Assembly (NCBI RefSeq): GCF_000472785.1 | Contig: NZ_AXAL01000001.1 | Span: forward strand, 369,070-433,069 | DNA: 64,000 bases | Origin: Mesorhizobium loti CJ3sym | GTDB lineage: Bacteria > Pseudomonadota > Alphaproteobacteria > Rhizobiales > Rhizobiaceae | Direction of reading: 5' to 3' | In this document: positions 44,112 through 52,470 of the stretch, piece by piece | How the letters are laid out: the number at the start of each line of letters is the position of its first letter | Position numbering within the stretch: the first letter of the stretch is position 1 | Notes under the pieces: model-generated | Told to the model about the DNA's origin: nothing | Database searches by the model: none | Seen by the model: only the letters and a program-made list of their open reading frames with translations | Position numbers and translations under genes: made by a program

Positions 44112-45431
44112 ATGCTGAGAGGTAAGTTTATTGGAATTGCCGCCGTGTCGGTCGCTGCTTCAGCGCTGACGGCCACTGCCGCCCTATCCGAGGAGATCAC
44201 GGTTGCGACGGTCAACAATGGCGACATGATCATCATGCAGAAGCTGTCGCCGGAATGGGAGAAGGCGACCGGCAACAAGGTCAACTGGGTGGTGCTCGAG
44301 GAAAACGTCCTGCGCGAGCGGGTCACCACCGACATCGCCACCAAGGGCGGCCAGTTCGATGTGCTGACGATCGGCGGCTATGAAACACCGATCTGGGGCA
44401 AGGCCGGGTGGCTGACCGCGCTCAACGATCTCGGCGACGATTACGACTATGACGACCTGATCGCGCCGGTACGCAGTGGCCTGACGGTCGACGGCAAGCT
44501 CTACGCCGTGCCCTTCTACGCCGAAAGCTCGTTCACGCTCTACCGCAAGGATCTGTTCGACGCCGCCGGCCTGAAGATGCCGGAACAGCCGACCTATGAC
44601 CAGATCACGGAATTCGCCGACAAGCTCACTGACAAATCGAAGGAGCAATACGGCCTGTGCCTGCGCGGCAAGCCGGGCTGGGGCGAGAACATGGCCTTTG
44701 TCGGCACGCTGGTGAATACGTTCGGCGGCCGCTGGTTCGACATGGACTGGAAGCCGCAGATCAATTCCGACGCGTGGAAGAAGGCGATCGGCTGGTATGT
44801 CGACACGATGAAGAAGGATGGACCGCCGGGAATAAGTTCCAACGGCTTCAACGAGAACCAGACTTTGTTCGCCTCCGGCCATTGCGCCATGTGGATCGAT
44901 GCCACGTCAGCGGCAGGTCGCGTCTATGACCCGAAGCAAAGCAAGGTCGCAGACAAGGTTGCCTTCGCCAAGGCGCCGGTGGCGGTCACGCCAAACGGTT
45001 CGGCCTGGGGCTGGGCATGGAGCCTCGCCATCCCGACCTCGACCAAGAAGGCCGATGTGGCGAAATCCTTCGTCAAATGGGCAACCTCGAAAGCCTATGT
45101 CCAGCGCGTCGGCGAGACCGAAGGCTGGGTCGCGGCACCTCCGGGGACGCGCAAATCCACTTATGCCAGCCCTGACTACCAGAAGGCGGCGCCTTTCGCC
45201 GCGACGGTGCTTTCGGCGATCGAATCCGCCGATCCGACCAAGCAGACCAAGGATCCGGTTCCCTATACCGGCATCCAGTTCGTCGCCATCCCCGAATTCC
45301 AGGGCATCGGAACCGAGGTCGGTCAGGCGATTGCCGCCGCGGTTACCGGCCAGCAGTCGGTGGATGATGCGCTCAATGGCGCACAGTCCTCGGTGGAGAA
45401 GACGATGACGGAGGCAGGCTACATCAAATAG
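44112..45431 (+). CDS. Sugar/polyol ABC transporter substrate-binding protein
   Basis: A 439-residue family 1 extracellular solute-binding protein resembling SmoE/MtlE-type polyol binders. It has a signal peptide to about residue 27 (cleavage near TAALS-EE). The mature protein begins ITVATVNNGDMIIMQKLSPE and has YAVPFYAESSFTLYRKDLFD, NENQTLFASGHCAMWIDATS and GSAWGWAWSLAIPTSTKKAD. The ATG at 44112 follows GGGAGGAGACGAA. No permease or ATPase genes accompany it in this window, which is unusual: the next genes are dehydrogenases. Transport would need membrane components encoded elsewhere, or they have been lost. Confidence 0.88.
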   Translation: MLRGKFIGIAAVSVAASALTATAALSEEITVATVNNGDMIIMQKLSPEWEKATGNKVNWVVLEENVLRERVTTDIATKGGQFDVLTIGGYETPIWGKAGWLTALNDLGDDYDYDDLIAPVRSGLTVDGKLYAVPFYAESSFTLYRKDLFDAAGLKMPEQPTYDQITEFADKLTDKSKEQYGLCLRGKPGWGENMAFVGTLVNTFGGRWFDMDWKPQINSDAWKKAIGWYVDTMKKDGPPGISSNGFNENQTLFASGHCAMWIDATSAAGRVYDPKQSKVADKVAFAKAPVAVTPNGSAWGWAWSLAIPTSTKKADVAKSFVKWATSKAYVQRVGETEGWVAAPPGTRKSTYASPDYQKAAPFAATVLSAIESADPTKQTKDPVPYTGIQFVAIPEFQGIGTEVGQAIAAAVTGQQSVDDALNGAQSSVEKTMTEAGYIK

Positions 45432-45499
45432 GTGAACTCAAGCCAAAAATGCCCAGGCGCGGAGCGTGTGCCGCCCTTGGTGATCCTGGCCTGAAAAAA

Positions 45500-45557
45500 C
45501 CTCCCGTTGCAACAGGCCGGGAGGATGCACGGATCCGCTAAAACGGATCCGTGCTTT
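45500..45557 (+). terminator. Two tandem hairpins after the binding protein gene
   Basis: Stem cctcccg/cgggagg (45500-45506, 45518-45524) is followed by a perfect 11-bp stem gcacggatccg/cggatccgtgc (45527-45537, 45544-45554) and a short T-run. Strong hairpins behind binding-protein genes usually give partial termination and mRNA stabilisation, so that the binding protein is made in excess over downstream genes. Confidence 0.65.
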
Positions 45558-45646
45558 CCTCAAAGGCGCGTGCAACGAGCCATGCCCCGGCACGCCACGC
45601 CCTCGTCATTTGGCGGCCCATCTTCAAGAAGCTCGGGAAAACTAAA

Positions 45647-46417
45647 ATGAGACTGAAAGACAAGATTGCCCTCATAACAGGCGGTGCACGCGGCATTGGC
45701 CTCGGTTTCGCGCAAGCCTATGCGCGCGAAGGTGCCAAGGTGGTGATTGCCGATATCGACATCGAGCGTGCGACGCGGGCAGCCGCCGCGATCGGTCCGG
45801 CGGCCAGCGCCGTCAAGCTCGACGTCACCGACCTCGATGCGATCGACAGGGTCGTCGCCGAGGTCGACCGCGACTTCGGCGGCATCGACATCCTCGTCAA
45901 CAATGCGGCCATCTTCGACATGGCGCCGATCACCGACATCACTGAAGCCAGCTATAACAGGGTGTTTGCCATCAATCTCAAGGCACCGCTGTTCGTGATG
46001 AAGGCGGTCGCCAATGTGATGATCGCGCGCGGTCGCGGCGGCAAGATCATCAACATGGCGAGCCAGGCTGGCCGCCGCGGCGAGGCGCTGGTGACGCTTT
46101 ACTGCGCCTCCAAGGCGGCGATCATCTCGGCAACGCAGTCGGCGGCACTGGCGCTGGTCAAGCATGGCATCAACGTCAATGCCATCGCGCCCGGCGTCGT
46201 CGATGGCGAGCACTGGGATGTCGTCGACGCCCACTTTGCCCGCTGGGAGGGCCTGAAGCCGGGAGAGAAGAAGGCCGCGGTGGCGAAGTCCGTCCCGATC
46301 GGCCGTTTCGCAAACCCTGAGGATATTGCGGGGCTTGCCGTCTTCCTGGCCTCCTCCGACAGCGACTATATCCTGGCTCAGACCTATAATGTCGACGGCG
46401 GCAACTGGATGAGCTGA
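45647..46417 (+). CDS. SDR family polyol dehydrogenase (SmoS/galactitol dehydrogenase-like)
   Basis: A 256-residue short-chain dehydrogenase of exactly the length of Rhodobacter sorbitol dehydrogenase SmoS. The cofactor motif TGGARGIG is at 11-18, ADIDI at 35-39 indicates NAD preference, NNAA is at 85-88 and the catalytic Ser139, Tyr152 and Lys156 (YCASK) are all present. The C-terminal YILAQTYNVDGGNWMS is also SmoS-like. It follows the binding protein gene across two hairpins and precedes a zinc dehydrogenase. Likely oxidises a hexitol to a ketose such as tagatose or fructose; the exact substrate is inferred. Confidence 0.87.
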   Translation: MRLKDKIALITGGARGIGLGFAQAYAREGAKVVIADIDIERATRAAAAIGPAASAVKLDVTDLDAIDRVVAEVDRDFGGIDILVNNAAIFDMAPITDITEASYNRVFAINLKAPLFVMKAVANVMIARGRGGKIINMASQAGRRGEALVTLYCASKAAIISATQSAALALVKHGINVNAIAPGVVDGEHWDVVDAHFARWEGLKPGEKKAAVAKSVPIGRFANPEDIAGLAVFLASSDSDYILAQTYNVDGGNWMS

Positions 46418-46449
46418 GGCTCGCAGCCCAAGATTGGGGGGAGACTGAC

Positions 46450-47463
46450 ATGAAGGCCATACGATTTGCCGCGGCCGGCGTCGCCGGCATGGCGGACCTC
46501 GAAACGCCCGGCATCAAGGCCGGGCACGCGCTGGTGCGGGTGCGCGCGGCAGGGCTTTGCCACACCGATATCGAGGTGCTGCATGGCCGCTACGGCGTGG
46601 GCGCGTTTCCGCTGGTTCCCGGCCATGAATATGCCGGCACTGTCGAGGCGGTCGCCGACGATGTCTTGGCGGTGAAGCCCGGCGACCGGGTCGCCATCGA
46701 TCCCAACATCCCGTGCGGGCATTGTCCCGCCTGCCGGAAAGGCCTGACCAATCTGTGCGCCTCGCTGAAAGCCTATGGCGTGACCGAGAATGGCGGCTTC
46801 GCCGAGTTCAGCCTGGTTGCGGTCGATCATCTGCACGGTATTGGCGGCCTCGGCTTCGCCACGGCGGCCCTTGCCGAGCCGCTCGCCTGCGTGCTCAACG
46901 GTCTGGGTAGCGCCGGCATCGAGGCCGGCAAAAGTATTCCCGGCACCGCGCTGGTCTTCGGCGCCGGGCCGATCGGCCTGCTTTTGGCGCTGTCGCTCAA
47001 GGCCAAGGGCGTGGCAAGCGTGGCCGTTGCCGACATTAGCGAGCAGCGGCTCGCCTTCGCTCAGACGCTCGGGCTGGAATCGCTGGTATCGGGATCGCAG
47101 GAACTCGCCGCCAGGGCGCGCGGCTTCGATTTCGTCGCCGATGCCACCGGTGTCGCCAAGGTGGTCGAGGGCATGATCGGCTTCACCGCCGATGGCGGCA
47201 CGGCACTGGTCTTCGGCGTCTGCGCGCCGGACGCCAGGATCTCGACCGCCCCGTTCGAGATTTTCCGCCGGCAGATCAGACTTGCGGGGTCGCATTCGCT
47301 GAACCGCAACATCCCGCAGGCGCTCGATATCCTCAAACGCGATGATGGCACGATGGCGCGGCTTGTCAGCCACCAGCTGCCGCTTTCCGAACTGCTGCCC
47401 TTCTTTGCCAAAGGCAGCGGCGACCCGGCGACAATGAAAGTCCAGTTTTCAGCGGAGCCATAA
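46450..47463 (+). CDS. Zinc-dependent medium-chain polyol dehydrogenase
   Basis: A 337-residue MDR dehydrogenase. The catalytic zinc ligands are Cys37, His59 and Glu60 (LCHTD; VPGHEYAG). Structural zinc cysteines are Cys89, Cys92, Cys95 and Cys103, all visible in IPCGHCPACRKGLTNLC. The Rossmann motif GAGPIGLLLALSLKAKG follows. It starts 32 bp after the SDR gene behind GGGGGGAGACTGAC. A second polyol dehydrogenase in the same operon suggests the locus handles two stereoisomeric alditols, as reported for altritol and galactitol in Agrobacterium. Confidence 0.87.
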   Translation: MKAIRFAAAGVAGMADLETPGIKAGHALVRVRAAGLCHTDIEVLHGRYGVGAFPLVPGHEYAGTVEAVADDVLAVKPGDRVAIDPNIPCGHCPACRKGLTNLCASLKAYGVTENGGFAEFSLVAVDHLHGIGGLGFATAALAEPLACVLNGLGSAGIEAGKSIPGTALVFGAGPIGLLLALSLKAKGVASVAVADISEQRLAFAQTLGLESLVSGSQELAARARGFDFVADATGVAKVVEGMIGFTADGGTALVFGVCAPDARISTAPFEIFRRQIRLAGSHSLNRNIPQALDILKRDDGTMARLVSHQLPLSELLPFFAKGSGDPATMKVQFSAEP

Positions 47464-47595
47464 TTTCAAAAAGTACAGCCGCGCCCGTGGGCCACAGGCA
47501 GCCCCCTGCACCTGGAAAGCCCATTCCTCCTCCTTTCCGCGAAAAGGTGACTCAAGTAGACAGTGGCGACGGCAGTTCGAACAAGGAGCCCACGG

Positions 47596-48624
47596 ATGGC
47601 AAAGACGATAAGGACGATGGAGGACTTCTCAGCCTTTGTCGGCCTGTCTCGCACCACCGTTTCCAAATATTTCAACGATCCCGGCTCGGTGCGGAAAAAC
47701 ACCCGAAACGTGATCGAGGCCGCGCAAAAGAAGTCCGGCTTCCGGCCGAGCATGTTCGCCGTCAATCTCAACCGCCGCCGCAGCAACATTCTCGGCGTCA
47801 TCATCCCGAATTCGACGGATCCGTTCTACATGGCGCTGACGCGCCGCATCGAAACGATCGCCAATCAAGCCGGCTTCCTGGCATTTGTGCTGTCTTCCGA
47901 CGGACATGCCGAAATGGAAGACCAGGCGATCCAGACATTCAGGTCGATGAACATTGCCGGCGCCATCATCGCGCCGCTCGGCGTGCAGTCCCACCACCGG
48001 ATTCTCGCGGAACTCGGATCAAGCATCCCACTGATCTATGTCGACTCGCCGCTTGACGAGACCTCCTCGTTCGTCGGCACCGACAACAGGCAGAGTTTCA
48101 GGCTGATCGTCGATTATCTCTGCCGGTCCGGCGAGCCGCCCTGCTACTTCGCCATGCCTCTGGTCAACAACAACGCCTCGGCCAGACAGGAGGCTTATGT
48201 CGAGGCCATGCAGCAGTTCAAGATGACGCCTGAAATCGTGCCCGCCACCGATGCGCGGTCATGGGATTTCGAGAAGTTCGGGTATGACGAAGCGCTTCGC
48301 ATCCTGAAGGCGGAGGGCTTTGCCACCAAGACAGTGCTTTGCGCCAATGACCGTGTCGCCTTCGGCGTCATCGCGGCCGCCTATCAGCTGGGCCTGAAGG
48401 TGGGCCACGGCTCGGACTGCGACATGCGGGTCGCGGGTCACGACGACCATCCGTTGTCGCGCTACGCATGCCCGCCGATCACCACCGTGGCGCAAAACTA
48501 CAACGAGATCGGCCGCCTGGCCATCGAACTCCTCCTGGAGAGGCTGGATGAAGAATCCTCGGCCAAGCCAGGCAGCGGGCGCATCCTGCTCAACGCCGAG
48601 CTCATGCTGCGAAGCTCGGCCTGA
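47596..48624 (+). CDS. LacI-family regulator of the sugar-alcohol locus
   Basis: A 342-residue repressor. The HTH is near the N-terminus (MEDFSAFVGLSRTTVSKYFN), with an unusual spacing from the hinge (DPGSVRKNTRNVIEAAQKKS). The sensor domain carries ILGVIIPNSTDPFYMALTRR, SFVGTDNRQSFRLIVDYL and TVLCANDRVAFGVIAAAYQL. ATG at 47596 has AAGGAG 8 nt upstream. It is last in the same direction as the binding protein and dehydrogenase genes. The paired 14-bp operator sites in the divergent promoter are its probable targets. Confidence 0.86.
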   Translation: MAKTIRTMEDFSAFVGLSRTTVSKYFNDPGSVRKNTRNVIEAAQKKSGFRPSMFAVNLNRRRSNILGVIIPNSTDPFYMALTRRIETIANQAGFLAFVLSSDGHAEMEDQAIQTFRSMNIAGAIIAPLGVQSHHRILAELGSSIPLIYVDSPLDETSSFVGTDNRQSFRLIVDYLCRSGEPPCYFAMPLVNNNASARQEAYVEAMQQFKMTPEIVPATDARSWDFEKFGYDEALRILKAEGFATKTVLCANDRVAFGVIAAAYQLGLKVGHGSDCDMRVAGHDDHPLSRYACPPITTVAQNYNEIGRLAIELLLERLDEESSAKPGSGRILLNAELMLRSSA

Positions 48625-48728
48625 GCGCTCTCGGCGTGACCGATGGTATCGATATTGCTTCGGAATTGCGCTGGCATTGAACCGGGCGATGGTTCAAGAA
48701 GGTATCACCGATACGTGATTGCTTCTTC

Positions 48729-49970
48729 ATGTCCTCCATCCGCCCGCTGATCCCGCTCCTTCTCGCCGCAGGCATCCTGCTCGGCGGCAATGGGCTGCAG
48801 AGCACACTGATCGCGCTGCGCGGCGCGCAGGAAGGGTTTTCGGCTTCCGACATCGGCCTGATGGGCACTTTCTATTTCGCCGGCTTCCTGCTCGGCTGCC
48901 TGGCCATCACCCGCATCATGAAGGCGGTCGGCCATATCAGGGCGTTTTCGGCGTTGGCCGCGATCGCTTCGGTCGGCACGCTGCTCCTGGTGCTGGTTCT
49001 TGATCCTGTCATGTGGTGCGCGGTGCGCTTTGCCGGCGGCTTCTGCTTCGCCGGGCTGTTCACCATCGTGGAAAGCTGGCTGAATTCCGGCGTCAGCAAT
49101 CACGACCGCGCACGCGTGCTGGCGATCTACCGGATGGTCGACACCGGCTCGGTGACATCAGCCCAGTTCCTGATCCCGGTCTTCGGCGCCGGCGGCTTCA
49201 CCATCTTCGCCATCATGTCGATCATGATCACGCTGTCGCTGGTGCCTGTTTCGCTCGGCGACCGCTCCAACCCGACGCCGCCCGAGGAGGTCAAGCTCGA
49301 CCTGGCGCGCGTCTGGCGCATTTCGCCGCTCGGCTGTTTCGGTTGCATTGCCGTCGGCGTCACCAACAGCGCCTTCCGCACGCTGTCGCCGGTCTATGCC
49401 GAGCAGATCGGCATGTCGGTTGCCGATGTCGTCACCTTCGTCAGCGTCGGCATCTTTGGCGGCGCCATCATCCAGTATCCGCTCGGCTATCTCTCCGATC
49501 GCTGGGACCGGCGCCGGGTGCTGTTGATCACAACCTGCTGCGCTATGCTTTCAGCATTGGCGCTGGTGTTCATCGCCGGCAGCAATCCACTGCTCAACTT
49601 CATCATCATCTTCATCTTCGGCTGTTTCGCCATGCCGCTCTATTCCTTGTCGGCAGCGCATTCCAACGACCGCGCCGAAACCGGCGAGTTCGTGCTGATC
49701 AACGCGGCGTTGATGCTGTTCTATTCCTTCGGCGCCATTGGCGGGCCGTTCGCTGCCTCCACCGCGATGCAGCATTTCGGGCCGAGCGCGCTGTTCGTGT
49801 TCAGCGCCATGGTCTATGCGGTCTTCATCGCGGTCATCCTCTACCGCATGCAGGCCCGGTCCGGTGTGCCGGCTGGCAAGCGAAGCCGATTCACCGCGCT
49901 GTTGCGCACCTCGACCGTTTTTGCGCGCCTGGCCAGGCGGAATGGTGATTCCGATGGCTCGGGAAGCTGA
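48729..49970 (+). CDS. MFS transporter (YcaD-like)
   Basis: A 413-residue twelve-helix MFS protein resembling the YcaD/TsgA group. It has LLLAAGILLGGNGLQSTLIA in helix 1, the conserved FVESW-like IVESWLNSGVSNHDRARVLA after helix 4, and PLGYLSDRWDRRRVLLITTC in the second half. The tail after residue 375 is basic and cytosolic. No strong ribosome binding site precedes the ATG. It stands between the carbohydrate locus and rnd without clear functional association; substrate unknown. Confidence 0.8.
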   Translation: MSSIRPLIPLLLAAGILLGGNGLQSTLIALRGAQEGFSASDIGLMGTFYFAGFLLGCLAITRIMKAVGHIRAFSALAAIASVGTLLLVLVLDPVMWCAVRFAGGFCFAGLFTIVESWLNSGVSNHDRARVLAIYRMVDTGSVTSAQFLIPVFGAGGFTIFAIMSIMITLSLVPVSLGDRSNPTPPEEVKLDLARVWRISPLGCFGCIAVGVTNSAFRTLSPVYAEQIGMSVADVVTFVSVGIFGGAIIQYPLGYLSDRWDRRRVLLITTCCAMLSALALVFIAGSNPLLNFIIIFIFGCFAMPLYSLSAAHSNDRAETGEFVLINAALMLFYSFGAIGGPFAASTAMQHFGPSALFVFSAMVYAVFIAVILYRMQARSGVPAGKRSRFTALLRTSTVFARLARRNGDSDGSGS

Positions 49971-50048
49971 TGATGGAGCCGCCAAAGCTTGACGAAAGCC
50001 TTCCCGGCTGAAATCTAGGAAGACCTTACTCCTGCCAAAAGCGATTTG

Positions 50049-51200
50049 ATGCACGTCATCACCACCCAGAAAGAACTCGAGACCGTTCTCGCCGCTTTCG
50101 AAAAGTCGGATTTCGTCACCGTCGACACCGAATTCATCCGCGAAACGACCTTCTGGCCGATCCTGTGCCTGATCCAGATGGCCGCACCTGGGGTGACCGC
50201 CCTTATCGACCCCCTGTCGTCAGACATCGACCTGACGCCCTTCTTCAGGCTGATGGCCAACGAGGCGGTGGTGAAAGTCTTCCATGCCGCACGGCAGGAC
50301 ATCGAAATCATCGTCCATCTCGGCGATCTCGTCCCGCACCCCGTTTTCGACACGCAGGTCGCGGCGATGGTCTGCGGCTTCGGCGACAGTGTTTCCTACG
50401 ACCAGCTTGTGCAGCGCATCACCGGGGCGCGGCTCGACAAGTCATCCCGTTTCACCGACTGGCGCCACCGGCCGCTGTCCGACAAGCAGCTCGACTATGC
50501 CCTGGCCGACGTCACCCATCTGATCGAGGTCTATCAGCACCTCAGCGCCGAGCTGGAGCGGGAAGACCGCGCCCACTGGCTGAATGAGGAAATGGATGTC
50601 CTGACATCGCGCGAGACCTACGATCCACATCCCGAGGATGCCTGGAAGCGGCTGAAGATGCGGCTACGCAAGCCTCAGGAACTGGCGATCGTGCAGACCG
50701 TGGCGGCATGGCGCGAGCGCGAGGCGCGCGAGCGCGACGTGCCGCGCGGCCGCGTGCTCAAGGACGACGCGATCTACGAAGTGGCGCAGCAGGCGCCGCG
50801 CGACGCCGCTGCCCTTGGCAAGCTGCGCACCACGCCAAAAGGCTGGGAGCGTTCCTCGACGGCGACGGCCTTGCTCGGCGCGGTCAATACGGCACTGGCC
50901 TTGCCCAAGGAGCAGATGCCGAAATTGCCGAAGAATTTTCAGCCGCCGGAAGGCTCAAATGCCGCGGCGGAACTGTTGAAAGTGCTGCTGCGGATCGTCG
51001 CCGAAAAGCAGGGCGTGGCCTCGAAGGTGCTGGCCTCCAGCGACGACATCGACCGCATCGCGGCCGAGGGCGAGGAGGCCGACGTGCCGGCGCTGCAAGG
51101 CTGGCGGCGCGCCGTGTTCGGCGAACAGGCGCTGAAACTGGTGCGCGGCGAGATCGGCATCAAATTCGACAAGCGCAAGATCGCGGTGTTCGACCTTTAG
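50049..51200 (+). CDS. rnd: Ribonuclease D
   Basis: A 383-residue 3'-5' exoribonuclease that trims tRNA and other stable RNA precursors. The DEDD exonuclease domain occupies about 1-190, with Asp26 and Glu28 in TVDTEFIRE, a further Asp in FHAARQDIEII, and the last Asp in LDYALADVTHL. The HRDC domain follows at about 210-290 (QELAIVQTVAAWREREARER). The ATG at 50049 is chosen over a TTG one codon earlier. Its TAG stop lies inside the arm of a long inverted repeat. Confidence 0.93.
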   Translation: MHVITTQKELETVLAAFEKSDFVTVDTEFIRETTFWPILCLIQMAAPGVTALIDPLSSDIDLTPFFRLMANEAVVKVFHAARQDIEIIVHLGDLVPHPVFDTQVAAMVCGFGDSVSYDQLVQRITGARLDKSSRFTDWRHRPLSDKQLDYALADVTHLIEVYQHLSAELEREDRAHWLNEEMDVLTSRETYDPHPEDAWKRLKMRLRKPQELAIVQTVAAWREREARERDVPRGRVLKDDAIYEVAQQAPRDAAALGKLRTTPKGWERSSTATALLGAVNTALALPKEQMPKLPKNFQPPEGSNAAAELLKVLLRIVAEKQGVASKVLASSDDIDRIAAEGEEADVPALQGWRRAVFGEQALKLVRGEIGIKFDKRKIAVFDL

Positions 51201-51296
51201 AGCAATTCACCGTTTCACGGAAACGGCGAATTGCTCTAACTCTTTGTTTTGACGCAATTCCGGATGCAAAACCGCTCACACTTTTTCTGGAATTGC
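51197..51296. repeat. Composite palindromic repeat overlapping the rnd stop codon
   Basis: ttagagcaattcaccgtttc (51197-51216) and gaaacggcgaattgctctaa (51220-51239) form a perfect 20-bp stem with a 3-nt loop. The rnd stop codon (51198-51200) is inside the left arm. A second dyad gcaattcc...ggaattgc (51253-51260 and 51289-51296) follows. The gagcaattc/gaattgctc theme is a very common intergenic element in Mesorhizobium and other rhizobia. It likely doubles as the rnd terminator. Confidence 0.75.
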
Positions 51297-51401
51297 TCCA
51301 GGGTGAGAAGGGGTGGCCGCAGGCCACGAAAAGCCAATTGCTTGGCTTTTCGGCCTTCGAACGCCCTGAGCCTTGCGAAGGGCCGGGGCGATTGTCCCTG
51401 C

Positions 51402-51821
51402 TCAAACCACTCCCAGCAGGTGCAGCGCGAACCAGATCCAGCCGAGCAGGATAACCACCGCGCCGACGACGAAAGAGCGGTTGCGCAGCAGCAGATTGTT
51501 GCTGGTCAGGTGAACCGAGGCATGGACATAGCGTGAGGCGACAAAAATGCACATCAGCGCCAGGGTCAGATAGTTGACGCCGTTGGTGACGTGCAGCGTC
51601 AGACACAGCACATAGAACAGCACCGGCAGTTCGAACTGGTTGACGAGATTGGCAGCGACCGTGACGCTGGACGCCGGCTCGGTCGAGCGCACCTTGTACT
51701 GACCGACCTTGGCCTCGCCTGACTTGACCGCACCGTATCGGCGAAGGCCCAGAACGCAGTAGACGATGTAGATCAGCAGCACATGCGCCAAAACAGGCCA
51801 GAAAATACTGGTCTGGTTCAT
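51402..51821 (-). CDS. MAPEG family membrane protein
   Basis: A 139-residue protein with four transmembrane helices in the MAPEG arrangement. Helix 1 is WPVLAHVLLIYIVYCVLGLR, followed by a polar loop and the family motif VANLVNQFELPVLFYVLCLT in helix 2. RYVHASVHLTSNNLLLRNRS comes before the last helix. MAPEG proteins include glutathione-dependent membrane enzymes, but the bacterial subgroup is mostly uncharacterised. It is 25 bp downstream of the adjacent membrane protein gene in the same direction, so an operon with it and guaB is likely. Confidence 0.82.
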   Translation of the reverse strand: MNQTSIFWPVLAHVLLIYIVYCVLGLRRYGAVKSGEAKVGQYKVRSTEPASSVTVAANLVNQFELPVLFYVLCLTLHVTNGVNYLTLALMCIFVASRYVHASVHLTSNNLLLRNRSFVVGAVVILLGWIWFALHLLGVV

Positions 51822-51846
51822 AGGATTCCCCCTGCCCAGTTCGGCA

Positions 51847-52470
51847 TCAAGCCTGGCGTTTCTGGCCCACCAAGGCGAAAATCGCGATGACGATGACCGG
51901 TATGGCGAACAGCGCGAATTTGGTGACGATCAGCGCCGAGGCGAAAGACAGCGAATCCGGATTTGCATAAAGGAAATCCGATAGAAACCGCGCCACGGCG
52001 ATATTCTGGGCATAGTCGGCGATCGTATAGGGCAGCACCAGCACCAGCGCGAAGATCGACTGCACCTGCCCCGGTAGCACCCGAAAATTCTGCAGGCGCC
52101 GGCCGGTGGCCAGGATCAGGCTGACCAGCGTCAGCGACAACAACGCCGGGAACAAGAGGTCGAAGGTCAGATAGTGCCACACCAGGATGATCTCACTGCC
52201 GCGCCGGCCGAGCGCCGTCAGCCAAGCCATGCCTTCGTCGGGCGTGAAGCCGAAATAGCGCATGTCGAGCGACGGCAAGCCGCCGCTCAACTGGCGGAAA
52301 TAGAAGAATTCCAGCAGCGTCATGGCGACGAAAACCGCCGCCGACAGGAAACAGAGTGCTGCCGCGTGACGCGACAGCCGCAGGATCGTCGCGGTCAGGC
52401 TACGCCCGAGCCCGTATTGTTCAGGCTCCGCCGGGATAGTTCGGGCTCTCGCGGGTAATCGTGACGTCAT
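51847..52470 (-). CDS. Membrane protein of unknown family downstream of guaB
   Basis: About 207 residues with four clear transmembrane helices (AALCFLSAAVFVAMTLLEFF; LTFDLLFPALLSLTLVSLIL; IFALVLVLPYTIADYAQNIA; LIVTKFALFAIPVIVIAIFA). A long extracytoplasmic loop separates the first two. No family was recognised. The only convenient ATG (52470) lies inside the end of guaB, giving a 50-bp overlap in another frame; the start is therefore uncertain, though the hydrophobic core is real. Probably co-transcribed with guaB and the MAPEG gene. Confidence 0.65.
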   Translation of the reverse strand: MTSRLPARARTIPAEPEQYGLGRSLTATILRLSRHAAALCFLSAAVFVAMTLLEFFYFRQLSGGLPSLDMRYFGFTPDEGMAWLTALGRRGSEIILVWHYLTFDLLFPALLSLTLVSLILATGRRLQNFRVLPGQVQSIFALVLVLPYTIADYAQNIAVARFLSDFLYANPDSLSFASALIVTKFALFAIPVIVIAIFALVGQKRQA

